NCBI GenBank assembly: GCA_025345505.1
Contig: JANVCC010000130.1
Location: 9,882,641-9,946,640, forward strand
Length of the DNA: 64,000 nucleotides
DNA from: Todiramphus chloris collaris
Taxonomy: Eukaryota > Chordata > Aves > Coraciiformes > Alcedinidae
Direction of reading: 5' to 3'
Of the stretch, positions 45,672 through 56,410 are shown piece after piece (position 1 is the first letter of the stretch; the number at the start of each line of letters is the position of its first letter). A model generated the notes under the pieces. It was given only the letters and a program-made list of their open reading frames with translations, ran no database searches and had not been told where the DNA came from. Position numbers and translations under genes: made by a program.

Positions 45672-48600
45672 ATCAATTACACATTTGAAAAAGTGAAATT
45701 ATTAGAAATCAGAAAAATGGATCTATGATTCTCCAGTTCAGTCCTTAAAAACGGCATTCACAACACTACACTGCATAAAAGCAATTAGTAATTTGTACAT
45801 ATCTTTAGCTTGTCTCACCTTTTGATTCAAGAGACCATTAATTATAGCAATACCTTCCATTACCATTTCAAATGGTTTTGTACAAGAAAAGGGACAGTTT
45901 ATTTTTTTTTTAACACAGACAGGATGCAAAATCATGTATGGCTTTATGAGATAAATACAATTATATTAATTATATCCAGAAATGAAATGTACATCAATAC
46001 AGTCCGTAAGGTCTTCCTTCAGTACAGCTTTCTGGCCTGTGAATGCTGTGATTCTAGTGTCATGTCCTTCTCAACTGGTTCATATGCATATTGCAGGTTT
46101 TTAGAAAGTTTTAGCTTCAGCTCTTTCTTGGTAAAACTTTGCTTTTAAGGATTCACAGCTAATATGGGAGTAGATCTGCTCTTTATCTAAATTCACAAAG
46201 CTCCAATAGCTCAGTAGGCAGTATATTGATTTATGAGAGTTGGATACATCCTGTAGTCCCTGAAATTGTCCTCTTTGTATGATGTAAATACAAAGCAGAG
46301 TTAATGTGCAGTAGATAAGTCTGAAAGCTAAACTTTTCCCATTATCCTGACATTCATCACTGCTTACTATGCCCTGTCCACCTTAACATTGTTTCCAGAT
46401 TCCATTAAGTCCAGCAAAATTTGTAATTAATGATTGATTTAATTTGTTTTCTGGCACTGTATCTGTAGGGTTGCTGTCAAATGAGTGTTGCAGTATTACA
46501 ATTTTACTTATTTATTTTCTTGTTTCAGTCTCAGTGGTTTAATGAGTATGCATCACCTCCAGAAAACTGATGACAAGACAGTAGGAAAAATGTCTGCTTT
46601 GAGGGCCACAGCTTCTGGTATTTTTTAGCTGTCCCTGCTTGTAACTCTCTGCAACCTGTGCACATTCACTCTCATGGAAAGAGCAGAACATCTGAGCATA
46701 CCATCATGGTAAATTTAGGAAATTTGGGGTTTTTTTTCAATTAATTTTTCACAATTTTTTAAAGCACATTGGTATTTAAACATATTTAGACATAAAGGGT
46801 GGCTGCTTTCCCTACCCATACACAGCGTGCACTTGGTAAGGCAACATTCCAGTTCCTCATAGATGTTGGGAATGTAATATATACCTTTTAGATAACATGT
46901 GAGACTAGAAGCACTAGTTTATACTCTGCTCTTTCTCTGATTCAGTTATCCAGAGAGGCTAAATACTCGATGCCCAAGGACAGATCTTCAACAACTCTAA
47001 AGGGATGTTCCTTTGCCCCAATTTCTGATAGATCTGTCTCTAGTATCTTCCTAAACCTTGGCTTCCCACAATTATGTAGCTTGAATTTTTCTTTCCCAAG
47101 GTGCCTAAAGTATAACTACAACCTGAGATCATTCATGCATTTTGCAAAAGATGTCCTCTTCAACAGCACTTGTAGGAAAGGTCTTAAGAAGAACTTTATC
47201 ATACTTCTTCAGTGACCATTTATCTTATTTAGCATGCCCGTTGTGAAATTACATATTCACTCCAAGTATTTCTATAAAAGTACATGTTTTAAGGGATTTC
47301 AATATGGGCTAATTTTATATAGAAGCTGAGAGGAACACCTTATTTCTATTGCAAACACAAAAAGTTGACAAGGCATGGCTTCAATATCAGTATTATAGAA
47401 TTTATATGACCTTTATATTTGATAAAATCCAGACATATCTATCTATAGTATAATTCATACATGAGTTTGACATGTTCATAACTAAAGAACAAGCTAGTGG
47501 AAAAAGCAAGTGTAAATTTGAAAACACAAATAATTACTGAGTTTTATCTGCAACCCACATACTGATCAGAACTGTTCTTTCTTCTTTTCTCAAGTAACCT
47601 CTCTTCATATCATCCATAAAACAAATGGTAGCTGAACATTTTGTTAAATTTAAAAGAAGGCAATAAACACACACAGGGTCGCTGTGAGAACATGTAGGTT
47701 GATGCAATGTCCCAACCCACCGCTGAAGCTATGGAAAGAACAGACAGCTTAGCCTGGTATAAACCCATGAGTCACCCACATCCTCAGGAAGGAGCTGCAG
47801 CAAGTGAGAATGAAAGGAACTTGTCTCAGCAAATGGAAAGTATTTTAAAAACATGTTAGGGAGTTAAGTGCTCTAGAGATTCCCTCATCTTTTCTCTCTA
47901 GTAGAATGGAGTATCACTCCCATTTTTCCCTCTCCATATTTGTAGTGGCTTTTAGGAATAACATTAGGGCAACTACTACAAAAGATATCAAATAAGTAAA
48001 GAAGTGGAGGTGGATAGCTGTTGTACTATAAGCGACCTTATTTGGTTGTCATGACCTTGACCTCTCCAAATAGTGACAATTCATGTATATAAAATGCTGA
48101 ATTCTTAGCATCTTTTATGGGAGGAAAATTCTCCAATGGAGAAATGAGAGAAAACATAATTAGTTCAAACTCATAATTTCCATTCCTCTGCATGAAAATT
48201 ACCTGTCAAGGGAATAATAAGGCCTTTCATAGTGCCTTTAGCAGTATAAAGTGTTGCTGCGAATTTAAGGGGGAAAGCTGAACAAGCTGACCTTAATTAA
48301 ACTTCAGTCTGCCTAAATTCTGAAAAGCACTTACATCTATAAAATGGCATTCAGTGGATAAAAAGGGAGAAGATTGGAGGAATGAGTTTTCCTGTCTTTC
48401 CCTCTAAAATGCCAATTACTGCTCAGATTGCACTTTATTTGCCGAGCCTGGTGAGTCATAACCTTGAATATCCAAATGCTTGCCATATGGTTGCAAAGAC
48501 TGGCATTGTAAAGGGCTATGTAAAGGAACCTAGCCAAACTCCAGACTTAATTAAGATTCTACCATTGATTTGATTAAAACTTTCCTCCAAAGGTCCTAAC

Positions 48601-50334
48601 AAAATTTCACACAAGCAAAATCCCCGAATAATGTGTCAGGACTGAACACAGAACACAAATCAAAGGTCCAACTCAACAGTTTCCCGAGTACTTCCCCTTT
48701 AGAACAGTATCACTCTTTGGTTATACTGAGCAAATCTAACATCAAATTACTGAATATTGTGCCTTCATCCTTTTGTTTGGAAATTCAATGTGTTTTGTGC
48801 TTGTCATGGAGAAATCAGGAGTGAAAAGGAAAATGCTGACAGCTCTGACTTCAGTTATAACTGTTGTGCTGTCTGTGAAGTCATGCCATTCAGCGTGTTA
48901 GTGTTGGTGTTCATGCACTCTTCATGTTGATAACAGAAGGGGAGAAAATAGTGATCTCCTAAGAGACAAGAGTTAAGCCTTTCAGACTTACATTACCTTA
49001 ATATAACAGTGTGCATTGAATCATATTGACTAAGCCTAAGCTCATTTGTTCATTCAGGGAATTTATATAGGAAAAAAAAAAATCCACTTTCTTACTGATA
49101 ACCAGTCATAAAGGAAAGAGATACCGGGACCACCACTTACACCTAATCAGGACATTAAGTTTTTATATTTTCCTGGGCTACTACATGATTTTCATTTCTA
49201 TGGAGTTACTTAATGGAATTGTTTTTACTGTGATTAAGCTTATTTATTATTAATCATGTAATTGTTTCTTTCATTCTCTCTCCTGTTCAAACAGTTCTAA
49301 ATCCTGATCCTGGAAGACACAGTTGGTCAAATTCTGATCTCAGTAAGACTGTCATAAGCTGAAATATTTAACTACATTGAGTCAAAGGAATCATTCCAAA
49401 TATATAAAGGCACAAAATAAAAATCTGGCCACTTATATCAAAGGTAACCAAACAAATTAGTTGCTACATCCTCATGAAAACACAGTAAACTACAAAGACC
49501 AGTGGCCTTCTTAAAGAAAAGAAAAATGAGTGGGTAACTGATGCAGAAACAAAACTAAATGAAACAAAGCTTTACTGACAAACATTTAAAAAGTGCTGGA
49601 CTACTGAGGACATAAAAACCATTATACACAGACAACATCTTCACTTTAAATGAAAAACCTATAAAATCAAAGCTCCATGTGAACAAAGGGAGCTAAAAAG
49701 TATACAAATCCCCATCTTGCCAAAATAAGACAAGATATCAAACAGACCTTGGGCAGCAGGTAGACTCTAGCGATCAGGCAAAACATTAGTAAAATGAAAC
49801 ATAATTTTTTTTTTTATTTCCTAAACTTGAAAATTTAACTCTGTTTTAGTGCATACTTCTAAAAGTATAGAGAGTCTGTTGCTTCAGAACAATTGCAAGC
49901 CATTAATTGTTTCTTTTTATCCCAGTGTAAAAAAGTTTAAAAAAGAGGCTCTGCTGCTGAAAAGAGTGGCTGCTCCTCCCCCTCCCCATTTCCTTCATCC
50001 TTAAAATTAACTAAATGCAACCATTTTTTTTTCTTTGAATTTATTTAGATAATGGTTGTGTTTGTAATCTTTTGAGGCCTGTACAACCACACAAATTTCA
50101 ACTCACTGTTAAAGTGAACTTTGGGACATCATCCATATACCACAGTATGTAAAAAGCAATAGCAGATTGATGTAAACTCTTCTCAGAACTATGTCACTTA
50201 GTAGATAAAGCACTACTCAGCTGCATGTGGTTCTCAGGAAAAAATCACACAAGAGCAAATGGCACTCCTTTCTTCAGCTTGGAACTGTCAGGGGAGGAGT
50301 TTTATGTATAGGCATATGAAACACAGTGTTTAAA
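45672..50334. other. Unique AT-rich non-coding DNA
   Basis: About 4.7 kb without a recognised gene or well-preserved repeat. A segment near 49296-49345 (AAATTCTGATCTCAGTAAGA) loosely resembles an old amniote interspersed repeat. Open frames are short and without family features. Confidence 0.5.
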
Positions 50335-50911
50335 AATAGTGTAGCCAGCAGGCCTAGGGAAGTGACTGTGTCCCTGTATTCATCTCTGGTGAGGTCACAC
50401 CTCAGGTGCTGTGTTCAGTTTTGGGCACCTTAGTACAAAAAAAAAACATTGAGGTGCTGGAGTGTGTCCAGAGAAGGGCAATGAAGTCAGTGTAGGGTCT
50501 AGAGAACAAGTCTTATGAGGAGCAGTTAGGGTAACTGAAGCTAATTAGTCTCAAGAAAAGGAGGCTGAAGGGAGACCTTATCACTCTCTATAACTAAGTG
50601 AAAGGAGGTTGTATACAGGTGGGTGCTGGTCTCTTCTCCCATGTTAACAAGTGATAGGATGATGGGAAATGGCCTCAAGTTGCACCAAGGGAGGTTTAAG
50701 TTGGACATTAGGAAGAATTTTTTCACAAAAAGGGTTGTCAACTATTGGAACAGGCTGCCCAGGGAAGTGGTTGAATCACCATCCCTGACCGTGTTTAAGT
50801 CATGTAGATATGTTGCTTAAGGAGATGGTTTAGCAGCGGACATGTAAAGTAGGGTTAATAGTTGGACTCAATTATTCTGAAGGTCTTTTCCAACCTATAT
50901 GATTCTATGAA
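50335..50911 (+). mobile_element. CR1 LINE with intact 3' end
   Basis: The copy starts in the ORF2 C-terminal third (GTGTCCCTGTATTCATCTCT, corresponding to the thumb region), passes CAGAGAAGGGCAATGAAG and TGGAACAGGCTGCCCAGGGA, and ends with GGTCTTTTCCAACCTATATG and ATTCTATGA. The 5' end is truncated and the 3' tail complete, the normal CR1 pattern. Stops and frameshifts break the reading frame. The last 65 codons (50623-50820) are open and match the ORF2 C-terminus. Confidence 0.95.
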
Positions 50912-52580
50912 AACAAAGTCTACAAAATGCTGCTCTTCCTTATAGATTGGTAATGAATTTTCCAAGACGATGTTCCCAACCTTCCATGTCATTTAGCACA
51001 GACCAAAAAGACAGCAACAAAGTCATAGACCATTTTTTTTTGGTTTCCTGCATCTGGACATGTGCAGATGTAGGTTCTCAAAGCTAATCAGGACTCTGAA
51101 GTAGTGCCCTTTCTTGTTAGTGGGCTGAACTTTAGAGGCTAATATGGTTAACGTGTGTTCCTGATTGTCTACAAACAGTTGACTGCTCTTGCTTGCAGAC
51201 AGTGAAGAAGGTAATGACTCTCCTTTGGATACTGCATTTTGTCTCAGTGTGAGCCATATTTCTGCTGCCAAGCTCACTTTGCTGTGATGAATTTTTAAAT
51301 CTCCAACACTTAGATGTCTTCTGGGAAATCTTCAGATGGATAGTTGTCTTGACTTTCCAGGTTTGTTTCAGGTCCCTGACTACTTAATATTGCACATTGT
51401 GGTTTTTGCATTCAAACATTTTTTCTTTTTTTTTTTTTTAAGTGTTTTTTAGTACTTTCTTTGAATCAGTGAAAATTATTGCTTGTTTCTCAGATTTGTT
51501 TATATTTTAATATTTAATATTTTACAGCTTTGAAAAAAATTAAATAGTCTAATAGAAGTATCACTTTTTATTAAAAGTCAGTCTAACATGTTATGCATAT
51601 TTTGGACTGTTAAGAAGGCATAATGCTATCCAAAACTCATTCAGTTCTTATGTTTAATGATCTGCATAAGCTTTTAGGTCTGGCTTTTCCTAACTCTGCT
51701 GTTACAGTAAATTCTACTTTTTTCTATACAGCAAAATGCAGATCATACTGCAGTTCTTTCATTCCAAATCTAACAGGAACCTTTTTTAAAGCTGTCACTT
51801 TGTTAATCACTTTGCAGAAGCTATAGCAACAGAGAGAATAGGTTTTTTGTTTCAGTTGATTGTGACAGACATTATGAATTACCATTTATGCATAACCTTT
51901 TCATCAGCAATATTACAGTAACTTAAAATCAAGTGATAACATATAACATATTATCTAATGCCTGCACCTGGGTTTTCAGGAAAAGCTGTCCTGACCATTC
52001 TTCACTTGTAGAAAGCCCCAAATGCGGTTGTGTTTTCACACCTTCATCCAGTTGTAGTGAAGGTGAAAGTCAGGCCTACACAAAAGGATTGTGTAGACCC
52101 CTTAGCCACTCTAGCTAAGCATGGTGTGATTTCTCTGTGGTGTTATATAAATGGAGAATTTATTTCATGGCTTGTGTTATATGTGCAAGATAGGTGGCAG
52201 ACAGAGCACAGGATGACTACTGCTTCTTACCATTTCCCTTGGGAATGGTCTTCCCCAAAAACTGTAGACTGGTGATCTGGGGAAACGTTCCCTAATTCAT
52301 CTTCTTCCTGTCATGTTGCATAGACAGCAGATTTACTTGTTATTTGCAGTTAAAATGATCTAGCCCAGGTATGTAATAGGGTCCTGTGGTTGCTAAAATG
52401 TCTGAGGAAGAATGCACCCTCACTGGGTCTTCATACAGAAACCATATAAAACACATCTTTGTCTACTCCACTTCTGTTTCCAAATACTTTCTAATGAAGA
52501 TTTCATTCTGCCACCATGGCCTATCTGTTATAATTCCTTTGCCCACCGCTGGTCCCAGAAGAGCTGGTCACAAGGAAAGT
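50912..52580. other. Unique non-coding DNA
   Basis: No gene or repeat family recognised. An 84-codon frame on the minus strand (51023-51277) has an even composition but no family signature. A T-rich tract lies at about 51421-51440. Confidence 0.5.
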
Positions 52581-52584
52581 CATG

Positions 52585-53663
52585 TGTAAATATAGTGACC
52601 TTTGCTGGATACCAGATCCCCATCAAGCCACTCAATCAATCCCGTTCCTCTACTGGAGAGGAAAGAGAAAATACACTGAAGGGCTCGTGGAGCAAGAAAA
52701 GAACAGGGAGAGATCACTCACTAATTACCATCACAGGCAAAAGGAATTTGTCTTGGGGAAATTAATTTATTTTATTGTCAATCAAAATCAAAGTAGGATA
52801 ATGAGAAATAAAACCCAAATATTAAAACACCTTGCCCCGACCCTTCACTTCTTCCTGGGCTCAACTTCACTTCTGATTTCTCTCCCTCCTCTCCCTGAGT
52901 ATCTCAACGTGACAGGGAATGGGGGTTGCAGTCAGTTCACCACACATTGTCTCTGCCACTCCTTCTTTCTCACACTTTTCCCCCGCATCAGTGTGGGGTC
53001 CCTCCCACAGGAGACAATCCCCCACAAACTTCTCCAGCATAGGTCCTTTCCACAAACATTGGTCCTTCAGGAACAGAGTGCTTCAGCATGCATGCCCCAT
53101 GGGGTTACAAGTACTGCCAGAAAACCTGCTCCAGCATGGGCTCCTTCCTACATGGTTCCACAGGTCCTGCCAGGAGACAGCTCCAGTGCAGACTTCCCAT
53201 AGGGTCACAGCCTCCTTTTTGCACATTCACCTGCTCCAGCATGGGGTCCTCCATGGGCTGCAAGATGTCTATCTGCTACACCATTAACCTCCATATGCCA
53301 CAAATGCCTGCCTCACAATGATCTTCACCATGAGCTGCAGGGGAATCTCTGCTTTGGTGCCTGGAACACTTCCTCCCACTCCTTCTGCACTGACCTTGGT
53401 GTCTGCAGAGTTGTTTCTCTCACATATCTTCACTCCTCTCTTCCATCTGCTGTTGCACAGCAGTTTTTCCACCCCCCTTCTTAAATATGTTTTCACAGAA
53501 GCACTACCATCATCACTTATGGACTTGGCTTTGACCAGCAGCGGGTCCACCAGAGCTAGCTGGCACTGGATATCAGACACAGGAGAAGCTTCTGCAGCCT
53601 CTCATAGAAGCCACCCCTGTAGACCCCCCAGCTACCAAAACCTTGTTGTGTGAACCAAATACG
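52585..53663 (-). mobile_element. Long solo LTR of an avian endogenous retrovirus
   Basis: About 1.08 kb resembling a long bird ERV LTR that I recall as widespread in Neoaves. Recognisable parts are GGGAGAGATCACTCACTAAT, AAGTAGGATAATGAGAAATA, repeated GCTCCAGCATGGG units, GACCTTGGTGTCTGCAGAG, and the CTACCAAAACCTTG end. Termini read TG (52585) and CG (53663, where CA is expected). A perfect 4-bp direct repeat CATG flanks it (52581-52584 and 53664-53667). Sense is the minus strand, with AATAAA at 52771-52776 and a TATTTAAG at 53480-53487. No internal retroviral genes are adjacent. The copy is fairly diverged and has lost most CpGs. Confidence 0.85.
53284..53580 (-). other. Open frame inside the LTR
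   Basis: A 98-codon frame beginning at GTG lies on the sense strand of the long LTR. The translation is Lys-, Val- and Ser-rich and does not resemble gag, pol or env as far as I can tell. It may be chance openness in a GC-richer LTR. I list it because it is long for this window and lies entirely in LTR sequence. Confidence 0.3.
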
Positions 53664-53667
53664 CATG

Positions 53668-55594
53668 GGAATATGTGGTTCTGTTAAGCATTTGATATCC
53701 AAGTTTACCCTTCATTTTCTCCCACTTGTTCAGTATATGTTGTCCCGTACTTTACCGCCAAATGCTGCAAGTGTTGGCCAGATATTGGCAACATCATTCT
53801 TACTAGAACAGAACATTGCTCTGAAAATGACCACGCTGATTTTCTCACTATCAAATCTGTACATATCTGAGGACTGATAGAATCTGGTGCTTCATATGTG
53901 TAACCAGAATTACCTTTTGCATAAATCCTGCAGAATGGAGAAATCTAATTCATCCAGTATGGGGCAAAACATTGGTGCTAAAGAGTAGTAGTGGAAAGCT
54001 GTTGATAATTAATAGATTAGCAATAGGTTGATTTCATAGTGTTATTTAGCAGACATTGCATCTGGAAGGACCTCAGTTTTGGGCAACAGTTGTTCAGCTC
54101 TAAGATTAAAATCACTGCCCTGGGATAGGCAGTCCTAGGACCAAATCAGAGGTGTAAGTAACAGGCCTTCAAGGTCCCTGATGGATATCCAGAAGCTGGT
54201 CTGTAAGCCCATTGCAGTCATAGCTTCTGGCATTAGAGTACTCTATAACCTTTCAAAAATGAGTAGACAGGCTTAGATTTTTACTCCCATATTTGATTGG
54301 CATTATATAACTGGATTATTCACTTCAGTATACTCCCTGTTCTGTAGCTGGCATATTATAACAATGTTCTGTTTTCAATTCACTGACAATTATCAGTTTA
54401 ATTGTTTTGCTAAACTAGTATTGAGCTAGATATCCAGAGAGCTCATGTAATGACTGTGTTGCCAGTCCCCTTCAGCATTTATTTCAGCTGCAAAATCCCT
54501 TACGTAATTTGTTCTTTGTTCCAAAAAATAGTCAAGGAAATAATTTGCTAGATCAACAAAATGAAGAAATTGGTTTAATAACAGGAGGGTAATAAGCCCT
54601 CAAAAGCCATTCATTTGCTTGGATTCATTGTTCTCATCTTGTTAATAACCCTTTGCATATGGAACCAGATCTACAAAAAGTCCTGATCATTGCAAGGCTC
54701 AGTATGTTAATACTGTCATCATTCTGGGACTTTGTCTACAGTAAAGGGTCAACAGTCCTGACTTAGGCCCCTGAGTTACATTTTTGACAAAAATGGGATC
54801 AGCTGCAACATCTCTTATTTAAATGATGCCATACATGTACAGTGATTATAAGGAAAATCTTCATTTTCCCTTTTTGTGATGGATTTATATTATGGGCTAG
54901 TTTCATAGGAACAATATCTTCTGCGAAAGAGCAGAAGATAGAAGAAATTCTCATTTTAAAGTGATACATTTCTAGGAGAGATTTACTTTTATTTACATTT
55001 CTGAAGAAATGCACTAGTCTTCTGTATATGTTCACATCTCAGAAAGTATTAGATGAAGGTATTATTATTAAAGCTGGAAGTCTCTATATAAATTAAGAAG
55101 CAAGTTTCAAAAGCAGAAGATCTGCAAACATTCTTGTCCTGACTTTGGGAAAATTTAACCTCCTTAGTTGCACTGCCTAGTTCAGACTATACTCTTACAC
55201 ATATACCATGGTTTTAACCATGCAGCTGCACACCTTTCTCCCCTCTTCTCTTCTGCAGCCTGATCTGGATGGCATCCACCTGACATTATGAATAACAAGT
55301 GCCTCACATGGAAACACACGCTCCGTTTTTCATTCATTTAAGCATAGTACTTTGTTCCTACATCAGAAAGAATAATGAATCCTGAAATTCATGTAGAAAA
55401 CCCTGATATTTTCTGAAAAAGGAAAATTTCATGATATTTCACCTGTGTGCATAATAAATTTGTTATCTCATACCTCATCAAACAGGAGCTGATAGAAGCT
55501 GTTTTGACTTCTTGTCTCAGCAGTAGAAAGGATAGGTAAACTCTGGGAGATCCTGCTGCAGTACTTTAAGGTGGGACACTGCCTCACTATTTAA
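53668..55594. other. Unique AT-rich non-coding DNA between two LTRs
   Basis: About 1.9 kb separates the two solo LTRs. I see no gag, pol, env, primer-binding site or polypurine tract that would make it the interior of a provirus, and the differing target duplications argue against one. Confidence 0.6.
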
Positions 55595-55599
55595 ACCAG

Positions 55600-56068
55600 T
55601 GTGGTGGGTTGACCCTGGCACGGCACCAGGTGCCCACCAAGCCCTTCTATCACTCCCCCCGACCCCCTTCAGCACGGCACGCAGGGAGAGAATAAGACGC
55701 AAAGCACAGGGGTGTGGGTTATGATAGACAAGATGTTATTTTCTACTTCCCGTCCACAGGCGATGTCGGGCCGAGTCCAGGAAGCAGGGCTCCAGGAACA
55801 CGCAGCAGCCGCTTGGAGGACAAAGCAGAATGCCCCCACATCCTCCTCCTGCCCTCTCCCTTTATAGTAGAGCTGACGTCATATGGTATGGAATATCCCA
55901 CTGGTCAGCTCAGGCTGGTTGTATCTTCTCCCCCCTCCTGCTCCCCATCCTCTGGTGCCGTGCGAGCACCGGCAGTCACAACACGGGTATGTTATCAACA
56001 CCCTCCAGCTCCCAGTGCTACAGCATGAGGGCTGGATGGGGAAAAGCAGCCCAGCCAGACCCACTACA
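55600..56068 (-). mobile_element. Solo LTR of an avian endogenous retrovirus, ERVL-like duplication
   Basis: The element is 469 bp with TG...CA termini that form a short inverted repeat (TGTGGTGGGTTG at the left, complement of CAGACCCACTACA at the right). It is flanked by a perfect 5-bp target duplication ACCAG (55595-55599 and 56069-56073). Minus-strand sense is shown by a TATAAA box (55861-55866), with a full TGACGTCA just upstream (55874-55881). No canonical AATAAA is visible in the R region. The left end (GGGTTGACCCTGGC, CCAGGTGCCCACCAA) is the family end also seen, degraded, in the neighbouring 1.08-kb LTR. CpGs are better preserved than in the other LTRs, suggesting a younger insertion. 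Confidence 0.9.
55861..55881 (-). promoter_or_regulatory. LTR core promoter with palindromic CRE
   Basis: On the minus strand a perfect TGACGTCA (CREB/ATF site) stands 7 bp upstream of CTATAAAGGG, a good TATA box. A CRE this close to TATA is a strong, inducible promoter arrangement in viral and cellular promoters. Both motifs are intact. Activity is an inference. Confidence 0.75.
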
Positions 56069-56370
56069 ACCAGTCTCTTTTCTTGAAGTTATTGTTTTCT
56101 CCCCTCCAGCCTTCCAGCCAGGATGGCACAGAGGTGGTCATGATTCATATTCTTCTGGTCATTGTTGAGCATCAGCGCTGTGCCACCACACTGCAGTTCA
56201 AAGCAGACAATGAGCACACAAGACTGGTGTGATCTTGCTCTCTGCACCAGTAAGGCTGGATCAGATTGCTTGGGTGCTGTGATTTAAAGTTTTAGTCAGT
56301 AAATACATAAAAATTTGTATGTACAGTAGATTCTTATGAGCCTGAAATACAATCTTCTGGAGAGAAATAC

Positions 56371-56410
56371 TTTTTTTTTTTTTTTTTTTTTTTTTTCTTC
56401 CCCCCCCCCA
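56371..56410. repeat. T26 - CTTC - C10 tract
   Basis: Twenty-six T residues, then CTTC, then about ten C residues make a 40-base pure pyrimidine tract. It is the longest homopolymer in the window. Confidence 0.95.

Noticed and set aside
46203-46252. TAGCTCAGTAGG followed by GTTGGATACATCC, resembling tRNA A and B boxes
   Set aside because: The B box lacks the GGTTCGA core, no acceptor stem can be paired and no anticodon arm is evident. At most it is a chance match or a very decayed tRNA-derived SINE.
54060-54110. GGAAGGACCTCAGTTTTGGGC, slightly like a CR1 3' end
   Set aside because: The flanking CR1 tail and the CATCTAGTCCAACC part are absent and the similarity does not extend.
52585-56068. 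A single provirus bounded by the two LTRs
   Set aside because: The LTRs differ greatly in length and U3 content, have different target duplications (CATG and ACCAG), and the 1.9 kb between them shows no retroviral gene sequence.
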